A stretch of DNA of 64,000 bases from UBA5078 sp964538025 (GTDB lineage Bacteria > Pseudomonadota > Gammaproteobacteria > Pseudomonadales > Pseudohongiellaceae): the NCBI GenBank assembly GCA_964538025.1, contig CAZICZ010000002.1:248001-312000 (forward strand). Direction: 5' to 3'. Position numbers and translations under genes: made by a program. Shown one piece after another: positions 44,116 through 52,791 of the stretch. Position 1 is the first letter of the stretch; each line of letters starts with the position of its first letter. Below the pieces are notes generated by a model. That model worked only from the letters and a program-made list of their open reading frames with translations, did no database searches and had not been told where the DNA came from.

Positions 44116-44475
44116 TCAGGCAGCCAGACTCGCTTTCGCCTGATTTACGAGCGCTGCAAACGCAGCTTTATCGTGCACAGCCAGATCAGCCATAACGCGA
44201 CGATCCACCAAAATATTGGCTTTCTTGAGACCTGCAATCAACTGGCTGTATGTCATGCCATTTGCACGAGATTGCGCGTTGATGCGGGTAATCCACAGGC
44301 CGCGGAACATACGCTTCTTCGCCTTGCGATCACGATAAGCATATTGACCTGCCTTGATAACGGCCTGCTTAGCAACACGGAACACGCGACTCCGCGCGCC
44401 CCAGTAGCCTTTCGCAAGCTTCATGATTTTCTTGTGACGACGACGTGCAGTGACGCCTCTCTTAACTCGGGCCAT
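44116..44475 (-). CDS. rplT: 50S ribosomal protein L20
   Basis: The 119-residue product begins MARVKRGVTARRRHKKIMKLAKGYWGAR, the basic N-terminal tail of L20, and ends with the globular domain (NANG-type GMTYSQLIAGLKKANI). L20 organises 23S rRNA early in assembly and represses the infC-rpmI-rplT operon in E. coli. Confidence 0.98.
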   Translation of the reverse strand: MARVKRGVTARRRHKKIMKLAKGYWGARSRVFRVAKQAVIKAGQYAYRDRKAKKRMFRGLWITRINAQSRANGMTYSQLIAGLKKANILVDRRVMADLAVHDKAAFAALVNQAKASLAA

Positions 44476-44501
44476 CGATATATCCTCTCAAAATGTAGAA
44501 A

Positions 44502-44702
44502 TTAGAAACGTTTACCCAGCATACGGTCGATCAAGACTTTGTCAGAGGGATGAACCAGTGACGTGCCTCTCAATTGACGCTTACGCTTTGTCGTCATTTT
44601 GGTGAGGATGTGGCTTTTGTTGGCGCTTTTGCGCTTCCATCCACCAGCGGTCAATTTGAACCGCTTAGCAGCACCACGATGGGTTTTAATCTTGTTACTC
44701 AT
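44502..44702 (-). CDS. rpmI: 50S ribosomal protein L35
   Basis: This 66-residue, strongly basic protein begins MSNKIKTHRGAAKRFKLTAGG and ends RMLGKRF; size and pattern are those of L35. It lies between infC and rplT as in all close relatives. The 155-nt spacer after infC is where L20-mediated autoregulation acts in E. coli; I could not identify the pseudoknot by eye. Confidence 0.97.
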   Translation of the reverse strand: MSNKIKTHRGAAKRFKLTAGGWKRKSANKSHILTKMTTKRKRQLRGTSLVHPSDKVLIDRMLGKRF

Positions 44703-44857
44703 TGCTTACTCCGCATTTGTCGTTTCCCGATATTCCAGAACACGAGAAACCGTTAAGGGTTAGTTTATGAAACAGCAGGTACAAAAAATCCATTGCTTGA
44801 ATGCCAAGTTGCAAAACACACCGCTTGCAGTGAATTGGCTTTAGCAATGGACTAAGA

Positions 44858-45400
44858 TTACTGTTTCTTCTTTTTCACGGGCGACAGCACCATGACGATC
44901 TGTCGTCCTTCCATCTTGGGTTCTTGTTCCACTGTGCCGTACTCCTCGAGATCCCTCCCGATTCGCTGTACGAGCTCCAGCCCAAGATGTTGATGGGCAA
45001 GTTCGCGGCCGCGGAATCGCAATGACACCTTGGCTTTGTCCCCATCGGTTAAGAAACGCATCAGGTTGCGTAGTTTTACCTGATAGTCTCCCTCTTCCGT
45101 CCCTGGTCGAAATTTAATTTCTTTAACTGTGGTTTTACGCTGTTTCTTCTTATTGGCTACTTTTTGCTTTTTCAAGTCAAAAATGTGTTTGCCATAATCC
45201 ATGATTTTGCACACTGGAGGCTCTGCCTCCGGCGCAATCAGCACCAAATCGAGTTTCGCATCACTGGCAGCCGCTCTTGCTTCGTCAATAGACACGATGC
45301 CGGCTTGATCTCCATTGGCCAACACCAGGCGAACCTCACTGGCGTCTATATGCTCGTTAATAACGGGCTTCTTAGAACTACTCCTCATAGGCGCTTGTAT
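44858..45400 (-). CDS. infC: Translation initiation factor IF-3, probable AUA start
   Basis: The product has VINEHIDASEVRLVLANGDQ, IVSIDEARAAA and the C-terminal domain FRPGTEEGDYQVKLRN and LRFRGRE, all IF-3. IF-3 checks start codons and is autoregulated through a rare start codon (AUU in E. coli). The first in-frame ATG (45388) has no ribosome binding site. The codon ATA at 45400 follows directly after an in-frame TAA and has GGAGAG at 45404-45409, well spaced. An AUA start gives 180 residues, the E. coli length. ATG at 45388 (176 residues) remains the conservative alternative. Confidence 0.9.
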   Translation of the reverse strand: MQAPMRSSSKKPVINEHIDASEVRLVLANGDQAGIVSIDEARAAASDAKLDLVLIAPEAEPPVCKIMDYGKHIFDLKKQKVANKKKQRKTTVKEIKFRPGTEEGDYQVKLRNLMRFLTDGDKAKVSLRFRGRELAHQHLGLELVQRIGRDLEEYGTVEQEPKMEGRQIVMVLSPVKKKKQ

Positions 45401-45461
45401 TTACTCTCCACACTGTATGAATGAGGATGGTGATAATTCACCACCCATGGATACTTTCACA

Positions 45462-47384
45462 TTAATTCGCTTCAGTACGTCCCATGCGCGCTACTGCGTT
45501 TCGCAGGAACGTCGTGAAGTCGTCAAGGCTCATTGACCCGAGATCCTCTCCAGCGCGTGTTCTGACCGAAATTGTGCCAGTTTCTACTTCGCGATCCCCT
45601 GCCACTAAGAGGAAAGGGGTCTTCTGGATCGTGTGCTCGCGGATTTTAAAGCCGATCTTCTCGTTTCTCAAGTCCGCGCTGACGCGAAAGCCCTTGTCTG
45701 ACAAGGATTTTTGGACTGAAGCGCAATACTGCGCCTGCTTATCGGTAATATTCAGGACTACCACTTGCTCAGGTGCCAACCAGACAGGTAACGCGCCGGC
45801 ATAGTGTTCGATCAATACCCCGATGAATCGCTCAAACGAACCAAGAATTGCACGGTGGAGCATGACGGGAGTTTGGCGCGCCCCATCTTCACCGACAAAT
45901 TGAGCGCCCAAGCGCTCAGGCATGGAGAAATCCACTTGTATCGTGCCGCACTGTTGGACACGACCCATACAATCCTTCAGGGAAAATTCGATCTTGGGGC
46001 CGTAGAACGCCCCTTCGCCCGGCAGTAGCTCCCATGGCAACCCACTGGCATTGAGCGCCTGCTTCAGGGCAAGTTCGGATTTATCCCACAACTCATCGCT
46101 ACCAACCCGCTTCAGGGGTCGCGTTGAAAGCCTGAGGATAATCTCGTCGAATCCGAAATCCTTATAGACACCAAATAACAACTTCATGAAGATGGCCACT
46201 TCATCCTGAATGCTGCTTTCCGCACAGAATATGTGGCCGTCGTCCTGAGTAAAACTTCGAACCCGCATCAGACCATGCATGCTGCCCGATGGCTCATAAC
46301 GATGACAGGAACCGAATTCAGCCAATCGAAGGGGTAAATCACGATAACTGCGCAGGCCCTGGTTGAAGACTTGAATATGGCAAGGGCAGTTCATTGGCTT
46401 GATCGCATACAGCCGGCTGTCGGACTCCACACTAAACATCTGATCGGCAAACTTGTCTGCATGTCCGGAGCGTTCCCACAGGGAATAGTCCACAAGCTGA
46501 GGCGTCCGGATTTCCAGATACCCATTGGCACGCTGCAGGGTCTGCATGTAAGACTGGATAACTTGATAAATCGCCCAGCCCTTGGGATGCCAAAACACCA
46601 TTCCCGGAGCTTCCTCCTGAAAATGGAATAATGACAACTTCTTGCCAATTTTACGGTGATCGCGTTTCTCAGCTTCCTCGAGCCGCTGTAAATATTGCTC
46701 CAATGCCTTTTTGTCGCCCCACGCAGTTCCATGGATGCGCTGCAGCATTTCATTACTCGCATCACCTCGCCAGTAGGCGCCGGCAACATTCGTTAATTTA
46801 AACGCTTTGAACTTACCCGTTTCGGGCACATGAGGACCGCGGCATAAATCGATGAATTCACCCTGCCGATAAAACGACAAGGGCTCATCACCGGGAATTC
46901 CCTTGATAATTTCAACCTTGTACTTCTCGCCCATGCCTTCAAACATGGCAATTGCTTCTTCGCGAGATAGTACAGAGCGTTCCACGGGAAGATTCTCGGC
47001 GACGATGTCGCGCATCGCCGCTTCTATCTTTTCCAAATCTTCCGGCGTAAACGGACGCTCGTATGCAAAATCATAGAAAAAACCATCTTCCACAACGGGA
47101 CCGATGGTGACCTGCGCCTCAGGGAAAAGTCGTTGTACTGCCTGGGCCATCAAGTGTGCGCAAGAATGACGTAAAACATCCAGGCCATCCGCATCCCGCT
47201 CCGTGATGATGGCTAATTCACAGTCTTCCTCAACGACACAGGAAGTGTCTACCAAGGTACCGTTCACTCGCCCAGCCAAGGCTGCGCGAGCCAATCCCGC
47301 ACCAATTGAGGCTGCAACCTGGGCAACGCTCACTGGACTATCAAAGTCTCGTGAACTTCCGTCTGGTAAGACTACTTTGGGCAT
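45462..47384 (-). CDS. thrS: Threonyl-tRNA synthetase
   Basis: At 640 residues it is full length. It has an N-terminal TGS domain (PKVVLPDGSSRDFD), an editing domain with the RHSCAHLMAQAV HxxxH motif, the catalytic core with MNCPCHIQVF (zinc Cys) and GSMHGLMRVRSFTQDDGHIF, and a C-terminal anticodon domain (VVLNITDKQAQYC). AGGAATGTT precedes the ATG. It heads the thrS-infC-rpmI-rplT-pheST-ihfA cluster and lies 123 nt downstream of tRNA-Val. Confidence 0.97.
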   Translation of the reverse strand: MPKVVLPDGSSRDFDSPVSVAQVAASIGAGLARAALAGRVNGTLVDTSCVVEEDCELAIITERDADGLDVLRHSCAHLMAQAVQRLFPEAQVTIGPVVEDGFFYDFAYERPFTPEDLEKIEAAMRDIVAENLPVERSVLSREEAIAMFEGMGEKYKVEIIKGIPGDEPLSFYRQGEFIDLCRGPHVPETGKFKAFKLTNVAGAYWRGDASNEMLQRIHGTAWGDKKALEQYLQRLEEAEKRDHRKIGKKLSLFHFQEEAPGMVFWHPKGWAIYQVIQSYMQTLQRANGYLEIRTPQLVDYSLWERSGHADKFADQMFSVESDSRLYAIKPMNCPCHIQVFNQGLRSYRDLPLRLAEFGSCHRYEPSGSMHGLMRVRSFTQDDGHIFCAESSIQDEVAIFMKLLFGVYKDFGFDEIILRLSTRPLKRVGSDELWDKSELALKQALNASGLPWELLPGEGAFYGPKIEFSLKDCMGRVQQCGTIQVDFSMPERLGAQFVGEDGARQTPVMLHRAILGSFERFIGVLIEHYAGALPVWLAPEQVVVLNITDKQAQYCASVQKSLSDKGFRVSADLRNEKIGFKIREHTIQKTPFLLVAGDREVETGTISVRTRAGEDLGSMSLDDFTTFLRNAVARMGRTEAN

Positions 47385-47409
47385 AACATTCCTGATCGCA
47401 ATAACTAAA

Positions 47410-47435
47410 CGAGCCGAAACGACTATTTCGGCTCG
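47410..47435 (-). terminator. Hairpin between tRNA-Val and thrS
   Basis: A 10-bp stem CGAGCCGAAA / TTTCGGCTCG with a 6-nt loop is followed on the minus strand by TTTAGTTATTG. It may end the tRNA-Val transcript or act in the thrS leader. A second stem, CCTCAC / GTGAGG (47467-47472 with 47491-47496), lies closer to the tRNA. Confidence 0.6.
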
Positions 47436-47512
47436 CGGTCTGAAAACTCGAGATTTATGTTAGCTTCCTCACGTTCAGATCACACTGCAAGTGAGGATTT
47501 AGGAGGTCTATT

Positions 47513-47589
<77 letters not shown>

Positions 47590-47615
47590 AAATCGACTTC
47601 CGCAAAAGAACGGCG

Positions 47616-47644
47616 ATTATAGGGGCATGGTTTTAAAACTACAA
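47616..47644 (-). promoter_or_regulatory. tRNA-Val promoter
   Basis: On the minus strand TTGTAG (47639-47644), a 17-bp spacer and a perfect TATAAT (47616-47621) are followed by the GC discriminator CGCCG. The -10 ends 26 nt before the tRNA. Confidence 0.7.
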
Positions 47645-47711
47645 TACAATCACACTGTTGGAACACGAAAATAAGACGTTTGAAGAAGTCGTTTAAGCCC
47701 GCCGATCGAGG

Positions 47712-49736
47712 TTAAGTCTCCAACAAGGAACGCTTCAATTCCGCAATACGATCACGTGTTGCTGCCGCCTGCTCAAAATCAAGATTTCTTGCTAGCTCAT
47801 ACATTTTTGCTTCAAGTTGCGAGATTTCCTTCGCCAAGGATTTCGGATCACCTCCGGAAAAACTTTCAGCAGATTCGCGTCCGCGCCTTTCAGGCGATTT
47901 GCCCCGCTTGCTCGCACGGGAGTCGCTCGCTCCTCCGTATGCCCCTTCCATCACATCACTGATGCGTTTGCTGACCCCCACGGGTTGTATATTGTGCAGG
48001 GCATTGAATTCGATTTGCGTGTTTCGTCGCTTTTCTGATTCTGCAATCGCACGCTCCATGGAGCCCGTCATGCGATCGGCATATAAGATTGCCTTGCCCC
48101 GAAGATTTCTAGCTGCACGGCCAATTGTCTGGATCAGAGAGCGCTCCGATCGTAAAAAGCCTTCTTTGTCGGCATCCAGAATGGCAACGAGCGACACTTC
48201 GGGGATATCCAATCCCTCGCGCAACAGGTTAATTCCTACCAGCACATCAAAATTTCCCAAGCGCAAATCACGTATTATTTCCGACCGTTCTACGGTATCG
48301 ATGTCCGAATGAAGATAGCGCACGCGGACATCGTGCTCGCTAAGATAATCCGTTAAATCCTCCGCCATACGCTTTGTCAGGACAGTAACGAGGACACGCT
48401 CCTCTCTTGCCGTCACGTGACGTATTTCTGAGAGCAAATTGTCCACCTGCGATATCGCAGGCCGAACCTCGAGCTCAGGATCTACCAACCCCGTCGGCCT
48501 CACAACCTGGCGCACCAGCTGCCCGGCATGTTCCGCCTCATAGGGACCGGGTGTGGCTGACACATAAATGATCTGGGGTGTCATGGCTTCCCATTCCTCA
48601 AATCGCAAAGGGCGATTGTCCAGTGCGGAAGGCAAGCGAAAACCGTACTGCACCAACGTTTCCTTGCGAGACCTATCTCCTTTGTACATTGCCCCAAGTT
48701 GCGGAATTGACACATGGGATTCATCGGCTATTACCAGCGCATTGGGAGGCAAATAATCATACAAGGTCGGTGGCGGTTGACCGGCTCCTCGACCTGACAA
48801 ATAGCGAGAGTAATTTTCTATTCCAGTGCAGTATCCCAGCTCAGCAATCATTTCAAGATCAAATCGCGTCCGTTGTGCCAGGCGCTGTGCTTCGACCAAC
48901 TGATGATTGCTTTCCAGTTGTGCGAGCCTTTCATTGAGTTCCTGCTTAATCTGGTCCATGGCGTCAATCATGGTTTGGCGCGGTGTCACATAATGCGACT
49001 TCGGGAAAACTGTCAGTCGCGGCACCTTCTTGATCACTGCCCCGGTGAGCGGATCAAAATAGGAAAGCGATTCCACTTCGTCGTCAAATAGTTCGATGCG
49101 AATCGCATTTTTCTCCGATTCAGCGGGATATACGTCAATGACATCGCCCCTTACGCGATACGTCGCTCTCTGCAACTCCATGTCGTTGCGGGTGTACTGC
49201 ATTTCGGCAAGTCGACGCAGAATGCTGCGCTGATCGGCTTTTTCACCTCGATTAAGGTGAAGCACCATCTGCAGGTAGGCGCGTGGATCACCAAGACCAT
49301 AAATCGCAGAGACCGTCGCCACCACAATGACATCGGGTCTCTCGAGCAAGGCTTTGGTGGCCGAAAGCCGCATCTGTTCTATGTGTTCATTGATGGAAGA
49401 ATCTTTTTCGATGTAAAGATCAGATGACGGGACGTAGGCTTCCGGTTGGTAGTAATCATAGTAAGAAACAAAATACTCCACTGCGTTGTCTGGAAAAAAC
49501 TCCTTGAACTCTCCGTAGAGTTGCGCCGCCAACGTTTTGTTAGGGGCCATGACAAGCGCTGGACGCTGCGTTCTCTCGATCACATTTGCAATCGTGAACG
49601 TTTTGCCTGACCCGGTAACCCCGAGAAGTGTTTGTGCTGCCAGACCACTTTCCAAGCCTTCGACGAGAGACTCAATAGCCTGAGGCTGATCACCCGCCGG
49701 AGCAAAGCGAGAGTGAATTTTGAAAGGCGTGTGCAT
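47712..49736 (-). CDS. uvrB: Excinuclease ABC subunit B
   Basis: This 674-residue DNA-repair helicase has the Walker A GVTGSGKTFT (about residue 40), SYYDYYQPEAYVP of the DNA-clamping beta-hairpin, DESH-type Walker B (IADESHVS), VGINLLREGLDIPEV and QTIGRAARN of the helicase core, and a C-terminal UVR motif (LEAKMYELARNLDFEQAAATRD). It verifies damage passed by UvrA and recruits UvrC. The start is the ATG at 49736; a TTG 12 nt upstream is unlikely. I see TATAAT upstream near 49774-49779 (minus strand) but no LexA box (CTG-N10-CAG). Confidence 0.97.
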   Translation of the reverse strand: MHTPFKIHSRFAPAGDQPQAIESLVEGLESGLAAQTLLGVTGSGKTFTIANVIERTQRPALVMAPNKTLAAQLYGEFKEFFPDNAVEYFVSYYDYYQPEAYVPSSDLYIEKDSSINEHIEQMRLSATKALLERPDVIVVATVSAIYGLGDPRAYLQMVLHLNRGEKADQRSILRRLAEMQYTRNDMELQRATYRVRGDVIDVYPAESEKNAIRIELFDDEVESLSYFDPLTGAVIKKVPRLTVFPKSHYVTPRQTMIDAMDQIKQELNERLAQLESNHQLVEAQRLAQRTRFDLEMIAELGYCTGIENYSRYLSGRGAGQPPPTLYDYLPPNALVIADESHVSIPQLGAMYKGDRSRKETLVQYGFRLPSALDNRPLRFEEWEAMTPQIIYVSATPGPYEAEHAGQLVRQVVRPTGLVDPELEVRPAISQVDNLLSEIRHVTAREERVLVTVLTKRMAEDLTDYLSEHDVRVRYLHSDIDTVERSEIIRDLRLGNFDVLVGINLLREGLDIPEVSLVAILDADKEGFLRSERSLIQTIGRAARNLRGKAILYADRMTGSMERAIAESEKRRNTQIEFNALHNIQPVGVSKRISDVMEGAYGGASDSRASKRGKSPERRGRESAESFSGGDPKSLAKEISQLEAKMYELARNLDFEQAAATRDRIAELKRSLLET

Positions 49737-49815
49737 GAAAATTACCAATGCGATCAGACAGACAGGCGGGCGATTATAGCAGCAAAGAATTGTCCGTTAG
49801 GCGACTCTATAAGGG

Positions 49816-49844
49816 TTGACCACTCAGTCGATACTGATTAGTAT
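49816..49844 (+). promoter_or_regulatory. tRNA-Asn promoter
   Basis: TTGACC (49816-49821), a 17-bp spacer and TAGTAT (49839-49844) lie 36 nt before the tRNA. In the same uvrB-ppiA gap (49737-50157) I otherwise see only the tRNA, an uvrB -10 box, and a pyrimidine-rich tract after the tRNA (near 49965-49985) without a clear terminator hairpin. Confidence 0.65.
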
Positions 49845-49880
49845 ACGCACGCTTTGAAGACATCCCGATGGTGTCGTTAC

Positions 49881-49955
49881 TGCCCAATAGCTCAATGGTA
49901 GAGTAGGTGACTGTTAATCACTTGGTTCCTGGTTCGAGCCCAGGTTGGGCAGCCA
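49881..49955 (+). tRNA. tRNA-Asn (anticodon GTT)
   Basis: The 75-nt cloverleaf has acceptor stem TGCCCAA / TTGGGCA, anticodon loop CTGTTAA (GTT), T arm GGTTCGAGCC and encoded CCA. It stands alone between uvrB and ppiA with its own promoter. Confidence 0.95.
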
Positions 49956-50157
49956 AATCTTTCGTTCCCCCCTCCCCGTTTTTATCTGACACCCCGGCTA
50001 ACCCTCTGTTCAGCCAGTATTCATCCGCTGCGGTCCACTCTGTCTCTGGCTAACTACCCCACTCGCTGATGCAAAGGTGAATCAATCTTTATCCGCCTTG
50101 TCACAATCGGGTATAGTGGCCACCGAATTCACTACTCTCGATAGGAGAAACTCTCGC

Positions 50158-50721
50158 ATGCGCAGCCTCGTTGTCGCCCTATTACTGACCTTAAGCAGTG
50201 TTGTAAGCGCTGCAGAAAACGCCAATCCTATTGTCGTGATGGAAACGAACAAAGGGACCGTTAAGATTGAACTCTGGCAGGACAAGACTCCCATTACGGT
50301 GGCAAATTTCCTGCAGTACGTGGACAGTGCCTATTACGATGGTCTGATTTTTCACCGCGTAATCCCTGGCTTCATGATTCAGGGAGGGGGATTCTCAGAG
50401 GACATGGTTCAGAAATCCACACTTGCCCAGATCAAGAACGAAGCAACGGCTGAACTTCGCAACAGCCGGGGAACACTGGCCATGGCGCGCACTCAGGTAG
50501 TAGACAGTGCCACAAGCCAGTTCTTTATCAACGTCGTGGACAATGATTTCTTGAACCACACCGATGAAACACCGCGGGGCTTCGGCTATGCCGTGTTTGG
50601 TGAGGTGATAGACGGAATGTCAATCGTTGATGAGATTGCGAATGTCACTACCGGGAATCGCGGCATATTTCAGGACGTACCAGTCGAACCCGTCATTATT
50701 CTGTCAATCAAGCGCGAATAA
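50158..50721 (+). CDS. ppiA: Periplasmic peptidyl-prolyl cis-trans isomerase (cyclophilin)
   Basis: The 187-residue product has a signal peptide (MRSLVVALLLTLSSVVSAAE) and a cyclophilin domain with FHRVIPGFMIQGG, AMARTQ and SQFFINV, the PPIase active-site pattern. It helps fold periplasmic proteins. The start was moved to 50158 because it gives the signal peptide and follows AGGAG. The 27 residues upstream in the same frame are not exported-protein-like. Confidence 0.92.
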   Translation: MRSLVVALLLTLSSVVSAAENANPIVVMETNKGTVKIELWQDKTPITVANFLQYVDSAYYDGLIFHRVIPGFMIQGGGFSEDMVQKSTLAQIKNEATAELRNSRGTLAMARTQVVDSATSQFFINVVDNDFLNHTDETPRGFGYAVFGEVIDGMSIVDEIANVTTGNRGIFQDVPVEPVIILSIKRE

Positions 50722-50737
50722 AGCTGATGTTCCAAGG

Positions 50738-50768
50738 AGGTGAGAGGTAGCTGCAAAATCTCTCACCT
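50738..50768. terminator. Convergent terminator between ppiA and the WbpM-like gene
   Basis: A 9-bp stem AGGTGAGAG / CTCTCACCT with a 13-nt loop, 16 nt after ppiA, is followed on the plus strand by a pyrimidine-rich tract (ACTCCTTCTTCTTG). It touches the stop codon of the opposite gene. Confidence 0.55.
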
Positions 50769-52737
50769 ACTCCTTCTTCTTGTACAAACTGGTGACTTTT
50801 CCACTAGTTACGGCGTCGGATCGGTCCTCCGTATTGCTCAGTGCTTGCTCCCGATAGACTTCCGACTCCACTTCTTTGGGCTCAAACCCGTCAACTGCGT
50901 ACACGAGAATTTCCCGTATTTGGCGTAAATCCAGGCGTTTACACGCATTCTGCAGTCGCACCACCAGCCCCTCGAGTTCGGACCAACTCAATGCGACTTC
51001 TTCTGCCCGCATAATCTTGGGATGCTCAGTGCCTGTGACCGACTCGCCAATCAGAAGCTCTTCAAACAACTTTTCACCAGGGCGCAATCCTGTGTATTCG
51101 ATCGCGATGTCGCCACGGTAGGAATGCTCATCTTTTACGTCGTAGCCCATGAGATGAATCATTTTCTTCGCTAAGTCCACAATGCGAATCGGTTCATGCA
51201 TATCCAAGACAAAGACATCGCCTCCGGTCGCCATTGATCCCGCCTGAATAACGAGCTGGGCGGCCTCCTGAACAGTCATGAAATACCGCGTAACCTCTGG
51301 GTGAGTGACGGTGACGGGCCCCCCCATATTGATCTGACGCCGAAACAATGGCACTACGGAACCGGAAGACCCCAGCACATTGCCAAATCGAACCATGCTG
51401 AAACGGGTTGCACTCTTGTTGTAGGCCATTGCCTGGAGGAGTTGTTCTGCAAAACGCTTGGTCGCCCCCATAAAATTCGTAGGACGAACCGCTTTGTCCG
51501 TGGAGATCAGTACAAAGTTGCTTACCCCCGCTTTCTCGGCCGCCTGTGCCGTCACCAGGGTCCCGAAAATATTGTTTTGCACGCCTTCAATAATATTGCT
51601 TTCCACCATGGGAACCTGTTTATAGGCAGCGGCGTGGTAGACAGTCTGCACGCCATAGCGACGCATGACGTGTTCCATCAATTGCGGATTACCGACGTTC
51701 CCAAGCAATGCCACCAATTCAATCTGCTGCCCGCCTTCGAGGGCATTTCGAGTTTCCAGCAATTCGTTTTCGACGGTGTAGAGGCCATATTCGTAACTAT
51801 CGAGCAGGACGAGTCGGCGCGGTCGCAGCATGAGTATCTGGCGGCATAGCTCGGACCCGATTGAGCCAGCGGCCCCCGTAACCATGACCGCGCACTCGCT
51901 GATACAGGCCCGCATCAAAGTGGCATTGGGTGGCACGATATCCCGTCCTAGCAGATCCTCGATATCGATATCGCGCACTTCGTCCACCCCAACCTTCCCT
52001 GTCACCATATCAAACAGGTCGGGCACGGTTTTCACGTGCACCGGCAGGTGTTCCAGCCGCGTTAAAATCTCCTTTCGCTCTGCATGCGTCGCAGAAGGAA
52101 TCGCGAGTAAAATTTGGCGGACAGAGTAGTTTTCGATGAGGTCTGAAAGTGCTCCGGGACTGTAGACCCGGATGCCATGGACGGTGTTGCCAATGAGTCC
52201 ACGGCTGTCATCCACGAATGCCACAGGCAGATATTGATCACCGTTTTGAAGCGCTGCCACTAACTGCATGCCGGAGCTTCCAGCGCCATAAATGATGATG
52301 GGTTCTTTAGGTCGAAAATTTTGAATCAGATTGAGGAGCGCTACCTTGGCGACAAACCGGCTCCCCCCAATGAACAACAAGGCAATCATCCAGTAAATTG
52401 GAAAAATCGCATTGTCACGCGAGGTTTCAGGAACGAAAAAGAACGTGGTAGCCGCAAGGAGCAGTGTCGAAATCGTGACACCCTGCAAGACAATAAAGCC
52501 AGACTGCACGCCCATGTAAAGCAGGATGGCGCGATAAAGACCGATACGGAAGAAAACAAGCACGCTGGCAAGATTGGCCAGCACAAAATAGGTGGTGAGA
52601 CCCTCATAGACCGAAAGTAATTCGGACCCAAGCAACTCGAAAGATAGCCAGAGTGCGAGAGTCAGCATCACGCTGTCGGCCATCATCATTAGCAATTGCT
52701 TGACTGTGCGGGACAGCGGGATCGTGTACACATTCAT
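50767..52737 (-). CDS. Membrane-bound nucleotide-sugar 4,6-dehydratase (WbpM/CapD family)
   Basis: The 656-residue protein has about four N-terminal transmembrane helices (residues about 10-120), a CoA-binding-like domain (IIIYGAGSSGMQL) and an SDR domain with TGAAGSIGSELC, YHAAAYKQVPMVE and STDKAVRPTNFMGATKR. This is WbpM/FlaA1-type UDP-GlcNAc C4,C6-dehydratase, which makes precursors of UDP-QuiNAc or UDP-FucNAc for surface glycans. The start is set at MNVYTIPL (52737), 7 nt after AGGA. It follows a WbpL-like transferase, giving a two-gene pathway start for an O-unit. Confidence 0.9.
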   Translation of the reverse strand: MNVYTIPLSRTVKQLLMMMADSVMLTLALWLSFELLGSELLSVYEGLTTYFVLANLASVLVFFRIGLYRAILLYMGVQSGFIVLQGVTISTLLLAATTFFFVPETSRDNAIFPIYWMIALLFIGGSRFVAKVALLNLIQNFRPKEPIIIYGAGSSGMQLVAALQNGDQYLPVAFVDDSRGLIGNTVHGIRVYSPGALSDLIENYSVRQILLAIPSATHAERKEILTRLEHLPVHVKTVPDLFDMVTGKVGVDEVRDIDIEDLLGRDIVPPNATLMRACISECAVMVTGAAGSIGSELCRQILMLRPRRLVLLDSYEYGLYTVENELLETRNALEGGQQIELVALLGNVGNPQLMEHVMRRYGVQTVYHAAAYKQVPMVESNIIEGVQNNIFGTLVTAQAAEKAGVSNFVLISTDKAVRPTNFMGATKRFAEQLLQAMAYNKSATRFSMVRFGNVLGSSGSVVPLFRRQINMGGPVTVTHPEVTRYFMTVQEAAQLVIQAGSMATGGDVFVLDMHEPIRIVDLAKKMIHLMGYDVKDEHSYRGDIAIEYTGLRPGEKLFEELLIGESVTGTEHPKIMRAEEVALSWSELEGLVVRLQNACKRLDLRQIREILVYAVDGFEPKEVESEVYREQALSNTEDRSDAVTSGKVTSLYKKKE

Positions 52738-52791
52738 AATGGAATCCTGTGCCGGTTGAAGCACGCTCTCGTGAATCTTGACCCAATTCCC

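Noticed and set aside
49737..49860. LexA (SOS) operator upstream of uvrB
   Set aside because: I looked for CTG-N10-CAG and found none. The nearest palindrome (ATACTGATTAGTAT) belongs to the tRNA-Asn promoter.
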